From: Sporosarcina globispora | GTDB lineage: Bacteria; Bacillota; Bacilli; Bacillales; Cytobacillaceae | Reading direction: 5' to 3' | Assembly: GCF_001274725.1 (NCBI RefSeq) | Contig: NZ_LGUF01000007.1 | Coordinates: 5,441,957-5,496,756, forward strand | Length of the DNA: 54,800 bases | Part shown: positions 24,522-32,281 of the stretch, piece by piece | Layout of the letters: every line of letters starts with the position of its first letter | Position numbering within the stretch: the first letter of the stretch is position 1 | Position numbers and translations under genes: made by a program | The notes under the pieces: model-generated | The model's database searches: none | What the model was told of the DNA's origin: nothing | The model's input: only the letters and a program-made list of their open reading frames with translations

Positions 24522-25322
24522 CTATTCGATCACTTCCACACGTACGCTTTTCCGCCCCCATTGAAGGGCATCGCCGCGGTTAGGAATGAACACATCGATT
24601 GAATTTCCATTTATGCCACCGCCTATGTCTGCTGCTATCGCAACACCATAACCTTCAACTTTGACGATGGATCCAAGCGGAATGACACTGGGATCGACAG
24701 CAATCACTTTCGCGTCAGGATATTTTTTTAAGTCCAGCCCCATCCTTGTCACACCAGAGCAGCCATCACAATCTGCCGTATAAGCTGTACTTTCCACAGT
24801 TAAAGTTCTGCCGGCAGCTGTGCCGCGCTTAGCCCTTCGATCCAGCTCCGCTCTTGTCCTCGGGCCGGCAATTCCATCTGCAGTCAGTCCTTGCTGCTTT
24901 TGAAAGCTCTTGACCGCACTCACTGTGCCATTTCCATAAATACCATCTAAATTTGAATTGTAGTGACCTGTTTGTTTCAATTGATATTGAATTTGGATGA
25001 CCTGCTTCCCAATGTCTCCATATCTCAGCACTTTTATCGCGTGGCTTGTTTGCGGTCCAGCAATCCCATCAACCTTCAGATTGCGCTTACGCTGAAAATC
25101 CTTGACGGCTTCCACCGTGATACTTCCATAGTATCCTGTCGATGTATGGTACGGGAATACCCCTTTAGTCATAAGGTAATCCTGCAATTCGGACACATCT
25201 GACCCTGAAGATCCATTGGCAAGTGTCCGGTCCCCGAGCGCCGCTTCTGTAAATGAAGGAGCCGCAAGCATGAGAACTCCAGCCGCAAGAACCATCAGCA
25301 TGTTCCTAAATCTCTTTAACAT
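24522..25322 (-). CDS. Secreted cell-wall protein: two peptidoglycan-binding domains plus a 3D domain (YocH/SafA-like)
   Basis: A 266-residue exported protein. Residues 1-27 form a signal peptide (MLKRFRNMLMVLAAG, then a cut after SFTEA). Two PG_binding_1 repeats follow (GSDVSELQDYLMTKG...GIAGPQTSHAIK and GKQVIQIQYQLKQTG...GIAGPRTRAELD). The C-terminal 3D (Asp-Asp-Asp) domain has YTADCDGCSG, VIAVDPSVIPLGS and DIGGGINGNSIDVFIP, the fold of lytic transglycosylases such as MltA and of germination or stationary-phase wall enzymes. It probably trims peptidoglycan. The start is ATG at 25322 with GGGGAGGA upstream, not the longer frame. Confidence 0.9.
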   Translation of the reverse strand: MLKRFRNMLMVLAAGVLMLAAPSFTEAALGDRTLANGSSGSDVSELQDYLMTKGVFPYHTSTGYYGSITVEAVKDFQRKRNLKVDGIAGPQTSHAIKVLRYGDIGKQVIQIQYQLKQTGHYNSNLDGIYGNGTVSAVKSFQKQQGLTADGIAGPRTRAELDRRAKRGTAAGRTLTVESTAYTADCDGCSGVTRMGLDLKKYPDAKVIAVDPSVIPLGSIVKVEGYGVAIAADIGGGINGNSIDVFIPNRGDALQWGRKSVRVEVIE

Positions 25323-25520
25323 AAAAAATCCTCCCCAATTTCTTTTTACATAAAAGAATTCGAGAGGAAATGACATTATTCGTGTATAGAAAGCAGAATC
25401 ACAACGTTCGGCCCTCTATAATCCATTAATTTGAAATAATGTGTTCTATTTTGTCTGCGTATATATGACGCAATTTTAATGAGAAAATAGAACCACGAAA
25501 AAAGCCCTTTTTGAGCTGCA

Positions 25521-25760
25521 TCTGCGCTATTTGAATAAGGTTGCCGCATGTATCATCGAAGACAGCCAATAAGAAAGGTGTTAAGCTATTGCCTGCCGCG
25601 AAATGGAAAGGTCATGCCTCATAATGAGACGAGCGGTTAGTTCATACAGCGTCATCTCATTGCGTTCGGATAGTTCGTCTAAAATAAGCCGCCGAGTCGA
25701 ATCTCCAAGTGCTTTGAATATAGCGTCTTTGTCCCAATTCATATAACGATAATAAGCAAA
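25521..25760 (-). pseudogene. Internally deleted copy of the ArsR-VOC gene pair
   Basis: Bases 25588-25760 are a diverged copy of the 5' part of the ArsR-type gene at 32282-32560 (MNWDKDAIFKALGDSTRRLI versus MEWDKDSIFKALGDSTRRFI), ending at SRQAIA. Bases 25521-25570 are a copy of the 3' end of the VOC gene (compare 31801-31851). Everything between, about 650 bases in the intact locus, is missing. A degraded operator, GCAAC-N6-TTTGC, remains upstream. It is therefore a collapsed duplicate of the whole two-gene unit. Confidence 0.8.
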
Positions 25761-25895
25761 TTCAGAGTTGCTTAATGAAGGTGCCGTATCAATCTCTGCA
25801 GTAAGCACAACCTGCGCAATGAATCATAGGAGTTAAGCCCAAAGAATGCATACCTCATTCTGTATTAGTAAAAAATATTGAAGAGGTGAAGACAA

Positions 25896-26900
25896 TTGGA
25901 AAATGATAATTTAAAGCTTACATCTTCCGAAATAGGAACACTATGGGGGGAGTATGTAAATGGAACAATGACCGAGATCGTAAATAGGTATATGATTTCT
26001 ATTTTAGAAGACGAAGAAATAAAACAAGTTTTTGAAATAGCCATTAAGGCAGGGGAAAAGCAAAAGAAGCAGTTTGTTTCCTTCATTGAGAAGGATGGAT
26101 TCCCAGTTCCCATTGGGTTTACAGAGTCCGACCTCAATAAAAGTGCAGAGAGATTGTTTTCAGATACATTCTGCTTAAATTATTTACATATTATGACTAT
26201 ACATGGTTTGTTGGGTCATACAACCGCTTTAAGTGTTTCGGTCAGAAAGGACTTAAGGGAGTTTTACAATTCATGTGTTGATGATGCAAAAAGTATGTAC
26301 GAATTAACCATTGAACTGTTGCTGAAAAAAGGAGTTTTTCAAAGAGATCCCTATTTTTATCCTAACGAGAGGCCTGAACTTATTACTGCAAAAGATTTTA
26401 CTGATGGATTTTTCGGAAAAGGGAGAGTTTTATCTTCTACAGAAATAATCAGTATTTCTCTTAACATTAAAAAAGGTATTATGGCAAAAGCCCTTTCCAT
26501 CGGATTCAGTCAAGTCACAGAATCGAAGGAAGTAAGAAAGTTTTTTGAGGAATTAGAAGAAACTGCCGATGAAAGCCTGCAAGCCCTTTCAAAAATTATG
26601 TACAAGGATAATTTGCCAGTCCCAATGTCGTGGGAATCAGAGATTACAGCGTCAAGAGACTCTCCTTTTTCAGATAAATTAATGTTGTATCATATGGGTT
26701 TCCTGGTACAAACTGCACAAGTATATTACGGAACAGGTCTTGCCGGAGCAATGCGGACAGACCTGGCCTTAGCTTATGAAAAAGCCATTCTAAAAACATT
26801 GGGAATCACCCGAAAATGGTTCGGTATTATGGTGAAAAACAAGTGGTTTGAACAGCCGCCACTTGCTCCCAATAGAAAAGAACTTGCACAAGATAAATAA
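25896..26900 (+). CDS. DUF3231 family protein
   Basis: A 334-residue cytoplasmic protein made of two similar halves, as is usual in DUF3231: SSEIGTLWGEYVNGTMTEIV in the first and SSTEIISISLNIKKGIMAKA in the second. Each half contains a ferritin-like helical bundle pattern (E...K.FVSFIEKDGFPVP and E..QALSKIMYKDNLPVP). These proteins are widespread and often multi-copy in spore-forming Bacillaceae; their role is not established. The start is TTG at 25896 with GAGGTG 8 bases upstream. No partner gene is adjacent: a collapsed ArsR copy lies upstream and remnants lie downstream. Confidence 0.86.
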   Translation: MENDNLKLTSSEIGTLWGEYVNGTMTEIVNRYMISILEDEEIKQVFEIAIKAGEKQKKQFVSFIEKDGFPVPIGFTESDLNKSAERLFSDTFCLNYLHIMTIHGLLGHTTALSVSVRKDLREFYNSCVDDAKSMYELTIELLLKKGVFQRDPYFYPNERPELITAKDFTDGFFGKGRVLSSTEIISISLNIKKGIMAKALSIGFSQVTESKEVRKFFEELEETADESLQALSKIMYKDNLPVPMSWESEITASRDSPFSDKLMLYHMGFLVQTAQVYYGTGLAGAMRTDLALAYEKAILKTLGITRKWFGIMVKNKWFEQPPLAPNRKELAQDK

Positions 26901-26949
26901 GTTATACCCACATTTGTGTGAGGGGTGTTCCCCCAGTTAATATTTTACC

Positions 26950-26992
26950 GGCAGCTGAGCCGCGCTTGGCCATTCAATCCAGCTCGGCTCTC
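26950..26992 (-). pseudogene. Short copied fragment of the 3D-domain protein gene
   Basis: About 43 bases match positions 24812-24854 of the 3D-domain gene with several substitutions (minus-strand peptide RAELDRMAKRGSAAG versus RAELDRRAKRGTAAG). Nothing else of the gene is present. The rest of the 26901-27352 gap holds the Cys-rich remnant described next and AT-rich DNA. Confidence 0.65.
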
Positions 26993-26998
26993 TTTTTA

Positions 26999-27193
26999 TT
27001 AATCTCCACCCCCGCCGCAGCTTGATCAGGAACTGCAGGACGAGCAAGAACTGCAGGAGCTGCCCGACCCACAGCTTGATGAAATCTTGCTGCTGATTTT
27101 CATGTAACTGGAAAAATCAACATAACGAAAATAGGACACAGATAAAAAAGGAACCAGCATTGCGTTGTAAAAAATTTGTAGATATAAACTTAT
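26999..27193 (-). pseudogene. C-terminal remnant of a Cys/Ser-rich-tailed protein with an in-frame TGA
   Basis: The open frame reads YNAMLVPFLSVSYFRYVDFS then SYMKISSKISSSCGSGSSCS, SCSSCSS, TGA (27026-27028) and SSCGGGGD, ending TAA. Cysteine recurs every third residue (C-S-S-C-S-S-C-S-S), and the TGA stands exactly where the next Cys (TGC) is expected. There is no start codon with an RBS and the N-terminal part of the protein is missing. I do not recognise the family. A simple TGC-to-TGA decay is the likeliest reading. Confidence 0.5.
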
Positions 27194-27352
27194 TTATTAA
27201 ATGGCCTGATAACAGAAAGACACACTATTTTATATGCAGGCCTTCATTTCATTTAAAGTTAATTTATTTTGCTTTTTAAACCAGAATAGATGGAGATCCA
27301 ATTGAAATAGGAGCTGTCATTTATTCAATTGGTTTTTTACTTTGTTCTGTTC

Positions 27353-28534
27353 TTAATGTAGATTTGAAGGTTGAAAAAAAGCTTCATAGGCTTTTCGTGG
27401 ATTCGCAAACCATTCTGCAACTTCATCTGCAGTCTTTTGACTTTCTGCACCCGCTAACAGGATTTGCACAACATGCTGAGGCAGTACCTGAGTCATTGCA
27501 TTTGTCCATTCTGTTACTTCTTTTACAAATGTTTTTGTTCGATCCCAATATGTCTCACCAATTCGGATGTCCCAAATTGAATTTCTATATTGAATCAAAG
27601 TTTCGTACAGCTGTTCAGCACAGTAAGAAGAAAGGTTGCAGCCTTGACCAGTAATCGGGTCATTAAGAAAAACACTATCTCCACAACCAACTACTAGTTT
27701 ATTTTTAAAGATTACGTAAGGTTTTCTAATTACAGGCTTAATGGCAACATTAAGGAAGGCTTTATCATCGGAAAGAGCAAAGATATCTTGTTGGATACGT
27801 TCGTGGATGTCTTGGAAATATTTTTGTGTTATATTTTTCATTTGATTTGTAAATTCTTTTACGTGCTTTATTTCTTTAAATACATCTAACTCTCTACCTG
27901 GAACTGCCATAATGAACAATATTGTAACAGGCCCGTGTTCTGTCATTGCAGGAATCTCAAACATTTCACCTATTTCAGGCAGAACTGTTACGCTTACACC
28001 TAGAGGATCATTTGGCTTTACCCCCAAAAAATAACCAACGATACATTTTCGTTGAGGCACTTGGAAAGGAGAATACTCCTTCTCAATAGGAAATGGAAAG
28101 AGAGGGCCCGATTTTCCAGAACAATCAATCATTAAATCAAACTCATCTGCCAAACTTTCTATCTGTTCTTTATTTACTCTTAAAAGTCGAAAAGAGACAC
28201 CCTTGTTTTCAAGATCCTTCAAACAGTGTGAAAAGTAGAAACGCTGGTCAACAGATAATGCTGGCTCTTTTAGCTTTCCAACAAATAGTTTTTGATTACC
28301 AATTGTCATGTGGATACTTTTAAGAAGAGTTTTATCCTCCCATTTTGGCATTTTAAAGCGATTTTCTCGGGTTCTTGTTGGGCCAAAGTGTACTTGGGTA
28401 GACATAATTCGTCCATTTCGGATCTTATCCGAAGAGTTTGAGTGAATAACAGTCACATCAAATTCTTCTTTAAGAGAATAAGCCAGCTGTAATCCTGCTG
28501 TGCCACTGCCTATAATACATATTTTCTTTCTCAA
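27353..28534 (-). CDS. FAD-dependent monooxygenase of the styrene/indole monooxygenase (StyA) type
   Basis: A 393-residue flavoprotein. The N-terminal dinucleotide fold is KKICIIGSGTAGLQLAYSL. The substrate-domain motifs STQVHFGPTRTRENRF and DLMIDCSGKSGPLFPF, and the FAD-pyrophosphate motif VVGCGDSVFLNDPITGQGCN near residue 300, match the StyA group, which epoxidises styrene or indole using FADH2 from a separate reductase. StyA proteins are slightly longer (about 415). The start is TTG at 28534 with GGGGAG 6 bases upstream; the longest frame has no RBS. No reductase (StyB) gene is nearby, so it must borrow one or oxidise something else. Confidence 0.83.
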   Translation of the reverse strand: MRKKICIIGSGTAGLQLAYSLKEEFDVTVIHSNSSDKIRNGRIMSTQVHFGPTRTRENRFKMPKWEDKTLLKSIHMTIGNQKLFVGKLKEPALSVDQRFYFSHCLKDLENKGVSFRLLRVNKEQIESLADEFDLMIDCSGKSGPLFPFPIEKEYSPFQVPQRKCIVGYFLGVKPNDPLGVSVTVLPEIGEMFEIPAMTEHGPVTILFIMAVPGRELDVFKEIKHVKEFTNQMKNITQKYFQDIHERIQQDIFALSDDKAFLNVAIKPVIRKPYVIFKNKLVVGCGDSVFLNDPITGQGCNLSSYCAEQLYETLIQYRNSIWDIRIGETYWDRTKTFVKEVTEWTNAMTQVLPQHVVQILLAGAESQKTADEVAEWFANPRKAYEAFFQPSNLH

Positions 28535-28660
28535 GATTCTCTCCCCTTTGTTATCAGGTAGCCGCAAATACATTAATAACATTGGTAATTTTCTGACTTT
28601 TATAGTCTAAGTAATAAACAGGGTGATGTAAATACGACGATTTATTTATTTTCCATATAC

Positions 28661-28951
28661 TTAGTTGTCATTAGAATGTTGTTCTACAAAATCAAAGATT
28701 TTAGCATTAACTTCGTTAGAGAACTCACCATTGATTGCGTGAGATGCATTTTTCCAGTTAACAATATCGATATCTCTAACATATTTTTTCCCAGTTTCAA
28801 CTGCTTTTGCTGAATCATGCATTGTACTTTTTTCTGCCATTAATGCAAGAACTGGAACATTGATATTCTTTAAATCCTCTTTAGTAAATAGATCAGGCGC
28901 TGGGGTTTTAAGTTTATAATTACGCATACCTGACTCGATTAATTCCTTTCA
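28661..28951 (-). pseudogene. Alpha/beta hydrolase remnant: start region joined to the C-terminal third
   Basis: Bases 28661-28927 encode the end of an alpha/beta hydrolase (IESGMRNYKLKTPAPDLFTK, then VPVLALMAEKST with the acid strand, and NASHAING with the catalytic His). No nucleophile region exists. Immediately upstream is a normal gene start: RBS GGGAGG at 28959-28964 and TTG at 28951, giving only MKGINRVRYA and a stop in another frame. A complete promoter precedes it. The gene has lost its middle or been fused by deletion and is frameshifted. Confidence 0.7.
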
Positions 28952-28970
28952 AATACTCACCTCCCAAATT

Positions 28971-29001
28971 GATTAAATCACATGACGTAACGTCACGTGC
29001 A
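28971..29001 (-). promoter_or_regulatory. MerR-type promoter with a 19-bp spacer and dyad operator
   Basis: On the minus strand TTGCAC (-35) and TTTAAT (-10) are 19 bases apart. Between them lies the palindrome TGACGT-T-ACGTCA (28982-28994). An over-long spacer holding a dyad is the signature of MerR-family activated promoters. The gene behind it is now a pseudogene. Confidence 0.65.
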
Positions 29002-29446
29002 AGGGTAAATTCATTTTCTATTTTTTCCATCCCATGCCTCCATATTTTAGAGTTAGAAAAGTTGTTGAAACTGTTATGGAAACTTCCACAAAAAAAGCGT
29101 TCCTTCCTATTGAAGAAACACTCAAAAATTAATAATTGGTGTAATAAAGACATAACTGTGATTAATCTTAATTTACCTGAATGGCTTATTGATATATCAA
29201 AGACTTTTAATGAAAATTTTCATTCTCAGAAATGGCAGATCAACTACAATTTCAAGAATTACAATCAACCATCCTACCCCTTATTCCACAATTTGGCCCG
29301 TTTAAGGACAATACTTCAAAATCTACTGCGTTAATTAAACAAAAAAAGCGATGACTTATTTTACAACGTACCCCTAATTTCAAGAATAGGTAGTGAAATT
29401 TCAATTAATTCATACATACTCGCAAAAGATAAAAAAGAGTAACTAC
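29002..29446. other. Intergenic stretch with no supported gene
   Basis: Only short frames occur. One plus-strand frame at 29232-29354 (MADQLQFQELQ..., 40 codons) looks protein-like in composition but has no RBS and no match I recognise. A hairpin (AAGAGTAAC/GTTACTCTT near 29434-29465) overlaps the end of the following pseudogene and could terminate it. The rest is AT-rich and featureless. Confidence 0.5.
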
Positions 29447-29783
29447 TTAATATTGGTTACTCTTAATTAATTTCTCTAACTGTTTCACCTTTTCCTTGAG
29501 ATCATCAATCTCTTCCCGCATCTGATCTCTCTTGATCTGACTTAAAATCATCCACTTGTGACTGAAAGTCGTCAAAAACATCTGTATTTAGCTGAATGAT
29601 TGATCCAATAGTCGACAAAGCATCACCCGCAGTAGACAATATATCGCCAATAAGATCTATGATATTCCCAGTATTGTTAGGCGGCTTATATTTAAAAGTA
29701 CGTAATGTAGAATTAGAGTTCGAGTTATTACTGTTATTGTTGACTGCAGGAGCGACAATCTTAGACCTTTTATCCTTATTCAT
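29447..29783 (-). pseudogene. Asn-rich small protein with a coiled-coil tail, frameshifted
   Basis: From ATG at 29783 (GGGGTGG 5 bases upstream) the frame encodes an N/S-rich N-terminus (NNNSNNSNSNS), a helical segment with repeated D-I-L-S-T-A/I-G, and FQSQVDDFKSDQE. It then stops at GRD (29505). In the next frame the sequence continues naturally as KRDQMREEIDDLKEKVKQLE then KLIKSNQY and a stop at 29447, a regular coiled coil. A one-base change near 29530 explains both frames. The intact product would be about 110 residues. I do not recognise the family; spore-coat-like composition is only an impression. Confidence 0.6.
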
Positions 29784-30120
29784 GAACTCCACCCCATTAT
29801 TATAAATTAAACAGTAAGATGGACATAAGTAATCATCTTTCTTCTTAATTCAGTTATTCAATAATATTCACCCATACTGATAAAGGTGTGGAGTTGATCT
29901 CCTTTTAGAACTAACCTGCCCCTATAGCCATCCATGAAGCGCAAAAATCAGCGCTTCACCACATAAGCTGCTTATGCAAGATCGGCTGCCGAACCAGGCA
30001 GCTTTTCCTTTTTAATGTTTAAGTATTTTATTTCATATACTTAAAGTTATTTGATTTTCAACTCAACTTAACAAATGGAAATAACCCAATTCCTAAGTAA
30101 GACATTGGGCTATTTTCAAT
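29784..30120. other. Intergenic region with two hairpins
   Basis: No gene was seen. TGAAGCG-N9-CGCTTCA lies near 29933-29957, and GGCTGCC-GAACCA-GGCAGCT followed by TTTCCTTTTT lies near 29987-30016. The second is shaped as a plus-strand terminator although no plus-strand gene precedes it, so it may mark a gene that has been lost. Confidence 0.5.
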
Positions 30121-30678
30121 TTACCTATATGAATCATGTATTGGATGGAACAAGTCTTCCACTGCATTTCTGACAACTGAAAAGTGTTCCACATTGTAAT
30201 GACCATGAAGAGTTTTATTATGATGCTTGATAATTTGTTCTGCACTTAACGCATCGCTGTCCGTTGTTGAATGTCCGTCACCCACTAATGTGACATCCAA
30301 CCCGCTAATAGTGGCTGTTCGAACTGCACTGTCTATACAGTGCTGGGTTTTACACCCCATTATAACAACATGCTCAATCTTTTGAGATTTAAGGTGATTC
30401 AGCAGGCCTGTTCCATGAAAAGAATTCGTGGCAGATTTATCAAAGATCTTAGCATCCACAGGCACATTAATTTCTTCGTGAACCTGAAATCCTTTGCCAA
30501 TCCCTTCAGCAACATCTAAATCCCTTACACAAACAACTGGAACACTGGACTTTTTTGCTTTTTCAATTACTAAATTGATATTCATAATAAGTTGCTCTTT
30601 ATTAAAAACAGTACTTTCTTCTTGATTTCCATCAATTAATTCTTGTTGGGCATCAATTATTAACAGTGTTTGATTCAA
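30121..30678 (-). CDS. Isochorismatase-family cysteine hydrolase
   Basis: A 185-residue hydrolase. The catalytic Asp lies in TLLIIDAQQELI at the N-terminus, Lys in AKIFDKSATNSFHGTGL near residue 88, and Cys in MGCKTQHCIDSAVRTA near 119, with the usual cis-peptide V-I-M-G before it. Members include nicotinamidases, N-carbamoylsarcosine and ureide hydrolases, and true isochorismatases; no menaquinone or siderophore genes are near, so the substrate is open. The start is TTG at 30678 with AAGGGG 8 bases upstream. ATG at 30696 is in frame but has no RBS. It is preceded by an 18-codon leader ORF and mutually exclusive hairpins. Confidence 0.86.
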   Translation of the reverse strand: MNQTLLIIDAQQELIDGNQEESTVFNKEQLIMNINLVIEKAKKSSVPVVCVRDLDVAEGIGKGFQVHEEINVPVDAKIFDKSATNSFHGTGLLNHLKSQKIEHVVIMGCKTQHCIDSAVRTATISGLDVTLVGDGHSTTDSDALSAEQIIKHHNKTLHGHYNVEHFSVVRNAVEDLFHPIHDSYR

Positions 30679-30681
30679 CTG

Positions 30682-30739
30682 ATTTTCCCCTTTCATTTTT
30701 GGGGAAACGCTATATTAAATTTATATAGACGTTTTCCCC
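30682..30739 (-). promoter_or_regulatory. Possible translational attenuator of the isochorismatase gene
   Basis: Three segments occur on the minus strand: A, GGGGAAAACG (30739-30730); B, CGTTTCCCC (30709-30701); C, GGGGAAAA (30690-30683). C contains the ribosome binding site of the hydrolase gene. B can pair either with A, extended by TCTATAT/ATATAG, or with C. A lies inside the leader ORF, so leader translation would decide which hairpin forms. The pairing choices are visible; the regulatory role is inferred. Confidence 0.5.
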
Positions 30740-30777
30740 TTTGTATTATTCTCACTAATATATTTTTTGTTTTTCAT
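30721..30777 (-). CDS. Putative 18-residue leader peptide
   Basis: ATG at 30777 is preceded by a near-perfect AGGAGGT 7 bases upstream and encodes MKNKKYISENNTKGKTSI, then TAA. Its last codons lie in the 5' arm of the inverted repeat before the isochorismatase gene, at the spacing typical of leader ORFs in attenuators. It is too short to be judged by composition. The strong RBS and the position are the evidence. Confidence 0.5.
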   Translation of the reverse strand: MKNKKYISENNTKGKTSI

Positions 30778-30919
30778 AATATCTACCTCCTAAATTACAT
30801 ATTGTCCGAAAAAAGTTGTCTAAATTTTTAGACATTAAAATCTTAACACAATATCTTACAAAATAATACTTTCAGGTTTTATTTTTTCATCAGATAACAA
30901 ACCCGCCCCCTCATTAAAT

Positions 30920-30947
30920 AATAAAAAGCTGCCTGGTTTGGCAGCTG
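30920..30947 (-). terminator. Terminator of the RpoA-CTD-like gene (AGCTGCC hairpin)
   Basis: On the minus strand AGCTGCCAAACCAGGCAGCT is followed by TTTTTATTATT, downstream of the stop at 30998. It has the same stem as several other gene ends here. Confidence 0.75.
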
Positions 30948-30997
30948 ATCTTGAATATTAGAACCCGTCCATTAAGTACATCCAATTTGAAGTTTAA

Positions 30998-31288
30998 TTA
31001 TTTTTTAAAAGATAAACCTGCTTCTTCTAATGAAGTTCTCAGAATAGGCAAGGAAGCTGGCCCTATACCATGAATTTTTAGTATTTCTTTTTCAGTGTAC
31101 TTTGATAGTTTTTTCAAAGTGTCAATCCCTTCGTGAACCAATGCATTTCTTGCAGGTGAACTTAGCTTCGAAAGGAAGCCGCTTTTAGGCTTATTCTCTT
31201 TATCACAGGTTGGACAACTTTGACACTCGCTGCTTTTGTAAAACTTATGTCCCTTTTCACAAACCTTTAAACTTTTATCTGATGTCAA
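30998..31288 (-). CDS. Small zinc-ribbon protein with an RNA polymerase alpha-CTD-like helix-hairpin-helix domain
   Basis: A 96-residue protein. The N-terminal 35 residues hold a Cys/His knuckle (CEKGHKFYKSSECQSCPTCD), probably binding one zinc. Residues about 45-90 match the RpoA C-terminal domain fold (SSPARNALVHEGIDTLKKLS, EKEILKIHGIGPASLPILRT), a tandem helix-hairpin-helix that binds DNA minor groove or activators. It lacks the subunit assembly domain, so it is not an RNA polymerase subunit. It could modulate transcription or simply bind DNA. The start is TTG at 31288 with GGAGG 7 bases upstream; the longer frame is not supported. Confidence 0.8.
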   Translation of the reverse strand: MTSDKSLKVCEKGHKFYKSSECQSCPTCDKENKPKSGFLSKLSSPARNALVHEGIDTLKKLSKYTEKEILKIHGIGPASLPILRTSLEEAGLSFKK

Positions 31289-31796
31289 AATAATTCCTCC
31301 AAACAAATTCTGATCCCAGCATTTACAATTTATTGTATATTTGTTATACAATCTCGACAAGAACTATGAAATTCCTTATCAACCTGCCTTTGTTCGGAAG
31401 AAGCGGATTCTAAACGGAAAACACCATTTTGAAAAAGATACTTATACTATCATGCCCGCAAAATCCCCCCTCAGTACTTGTTTCTCATTCTGATTCGTGC
31501 AATGGACTTTTTCCAAATAAAAAGTGTCTTAAAAGCCAGGCTTTTAAGACACCTTGTAATCATTTATCATTTCACACAACTTACATGGTGCTGATATCAA
31601 TCTTATACTATAAGACTGCATTGGATGCCGGAACGGAAGATATTCATAAAGAAAAAATAGAGATTAATTAGCAGAAAGCCACCTGTACTTCAATACAGAT
31701 GGCTTTCTGTTTTTATCATTTATATTGCTTATTGCTGCTTTTTTAAAGCATAGGGCTAAATAAGCCTTCTGGATTCACAGCGGCCTTATCACAACA
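31289..31796. other. Intergenic region with terminators and a possible gene remnant
   Basis: A plus-strand terminator lies at 31674-31716 (AGAAAGCCA...TGGCTTTCT followed by GTTTTT). Directly before it a plus-strand frame ends ISILYYKTALDAGTEDIHKE then KIEIN, which reads like the tail of a membrane protein. The 80-codon frame from 31429 that contains it has no convincing RBS, so I call it a remnant at most. A second hairpin (31522-31554, TGTCTTAAAAGCC/GGCTTTTAAGACA) is followed by T on the minus strand and may end the ArsR-VOC transcript. Confidence 0.5.
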
Positions 31797-32186
31797 TTAC
31801 TTCTGCTCTATCATCTGAATAAGGTTGCCGCATGTATCGTCGAAGACAGCTATTGTGACTTTGCCCATTTCTGTTGGCTCCATAGTAAACTTTACGCCTT
31901 TTTCAACTAATCGTTCGTACTCTTTGCGAATATCGGCAACCCCAAACATTGTTACTGGAATGCCATCAGCGAAAAGCTTCTGCTGATACTCTTTGGCAGC
32001 AGGGTGCTCATCAGGTTCGAGTAAAAGCTCAGTGCCGTCCTGTTCATCAGGAGAAACAAGCGTTATCCACCTATATGCTCCACTGGGAACGTCATGCTTT
32101 TTTACAAATCCTAGCGTTCTTGTATAAAACTCTAATGCTTTTTCCTGATCTTGAACAAATATACTAGTAATAATAATTTTCATCAT
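31797..32186 (-). CDS. VOC-family protein (glyoxalase-like), ArsR-linked
   Basis: A 129-residue vicinal-oxygen-chelate protein. The N-terminal IIITSIFVQDQEKALEFYTR and the central YRWITLVSPDEQDGTELLLE are typical. The C-terminal GNLIQMIEQK carries the position of the last metal ligand, but the usual Glu is Gln (LIQM), so metal catalysis is doubtful. It belongs to the group of small VOC proteins paired with ArsR/HTH_20 regulators in Bacillus. The start is ATG at 32186 with GGAGG 8 bases upstream. It follows the regulator gene after 95 bases and is likely co-transcribed. A collapsed duplicate of the pair lies at 25521-25760. Confidence 0.84.
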   Translation of the reverse strand: MMKIIITSIFVQDQEKALEFYTRTLGFVKKHDVPSGAYRWITLVSPDEQDGTELLLEPDEHPAAKEYQQKLFADGIPVTMFGVADIRKEYERLVEKGVKFTMEPTEMGKVTIAVFDDTCGNLIQMIEQK

Positions 32187-32281
32187 GGTTTTGGCCTCCT
32201 TTGATACTTGCGGGGTATAGTTCTCCTCTAACAATCTGGCTGCAAATAGAAAAACTCATACATTCGTCATTAGTTAAAAAT

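Noticed and set aside
25443..25493. Long-loop hairpin GTTCTATTTT/AAAATAGAAC upstream of the 3D-domain gene
   Set aside because: It is structured but AT-rich, with no T run and no known motif; too weak to call an operator.
28969..29334. 121-codon plus-strand frame
   Set aside because: It crosses the MerR-type promoter of the opposite strand and has no RBS or recognisable motif.
31429..31671. 80-codon plus-strand frame
   Set aside because: No RBS and an odd N-terminal half that overlaps a minus-strand terminator. Only its last 30 codons look protein-like, so it is mentioned only as a possible remnant.
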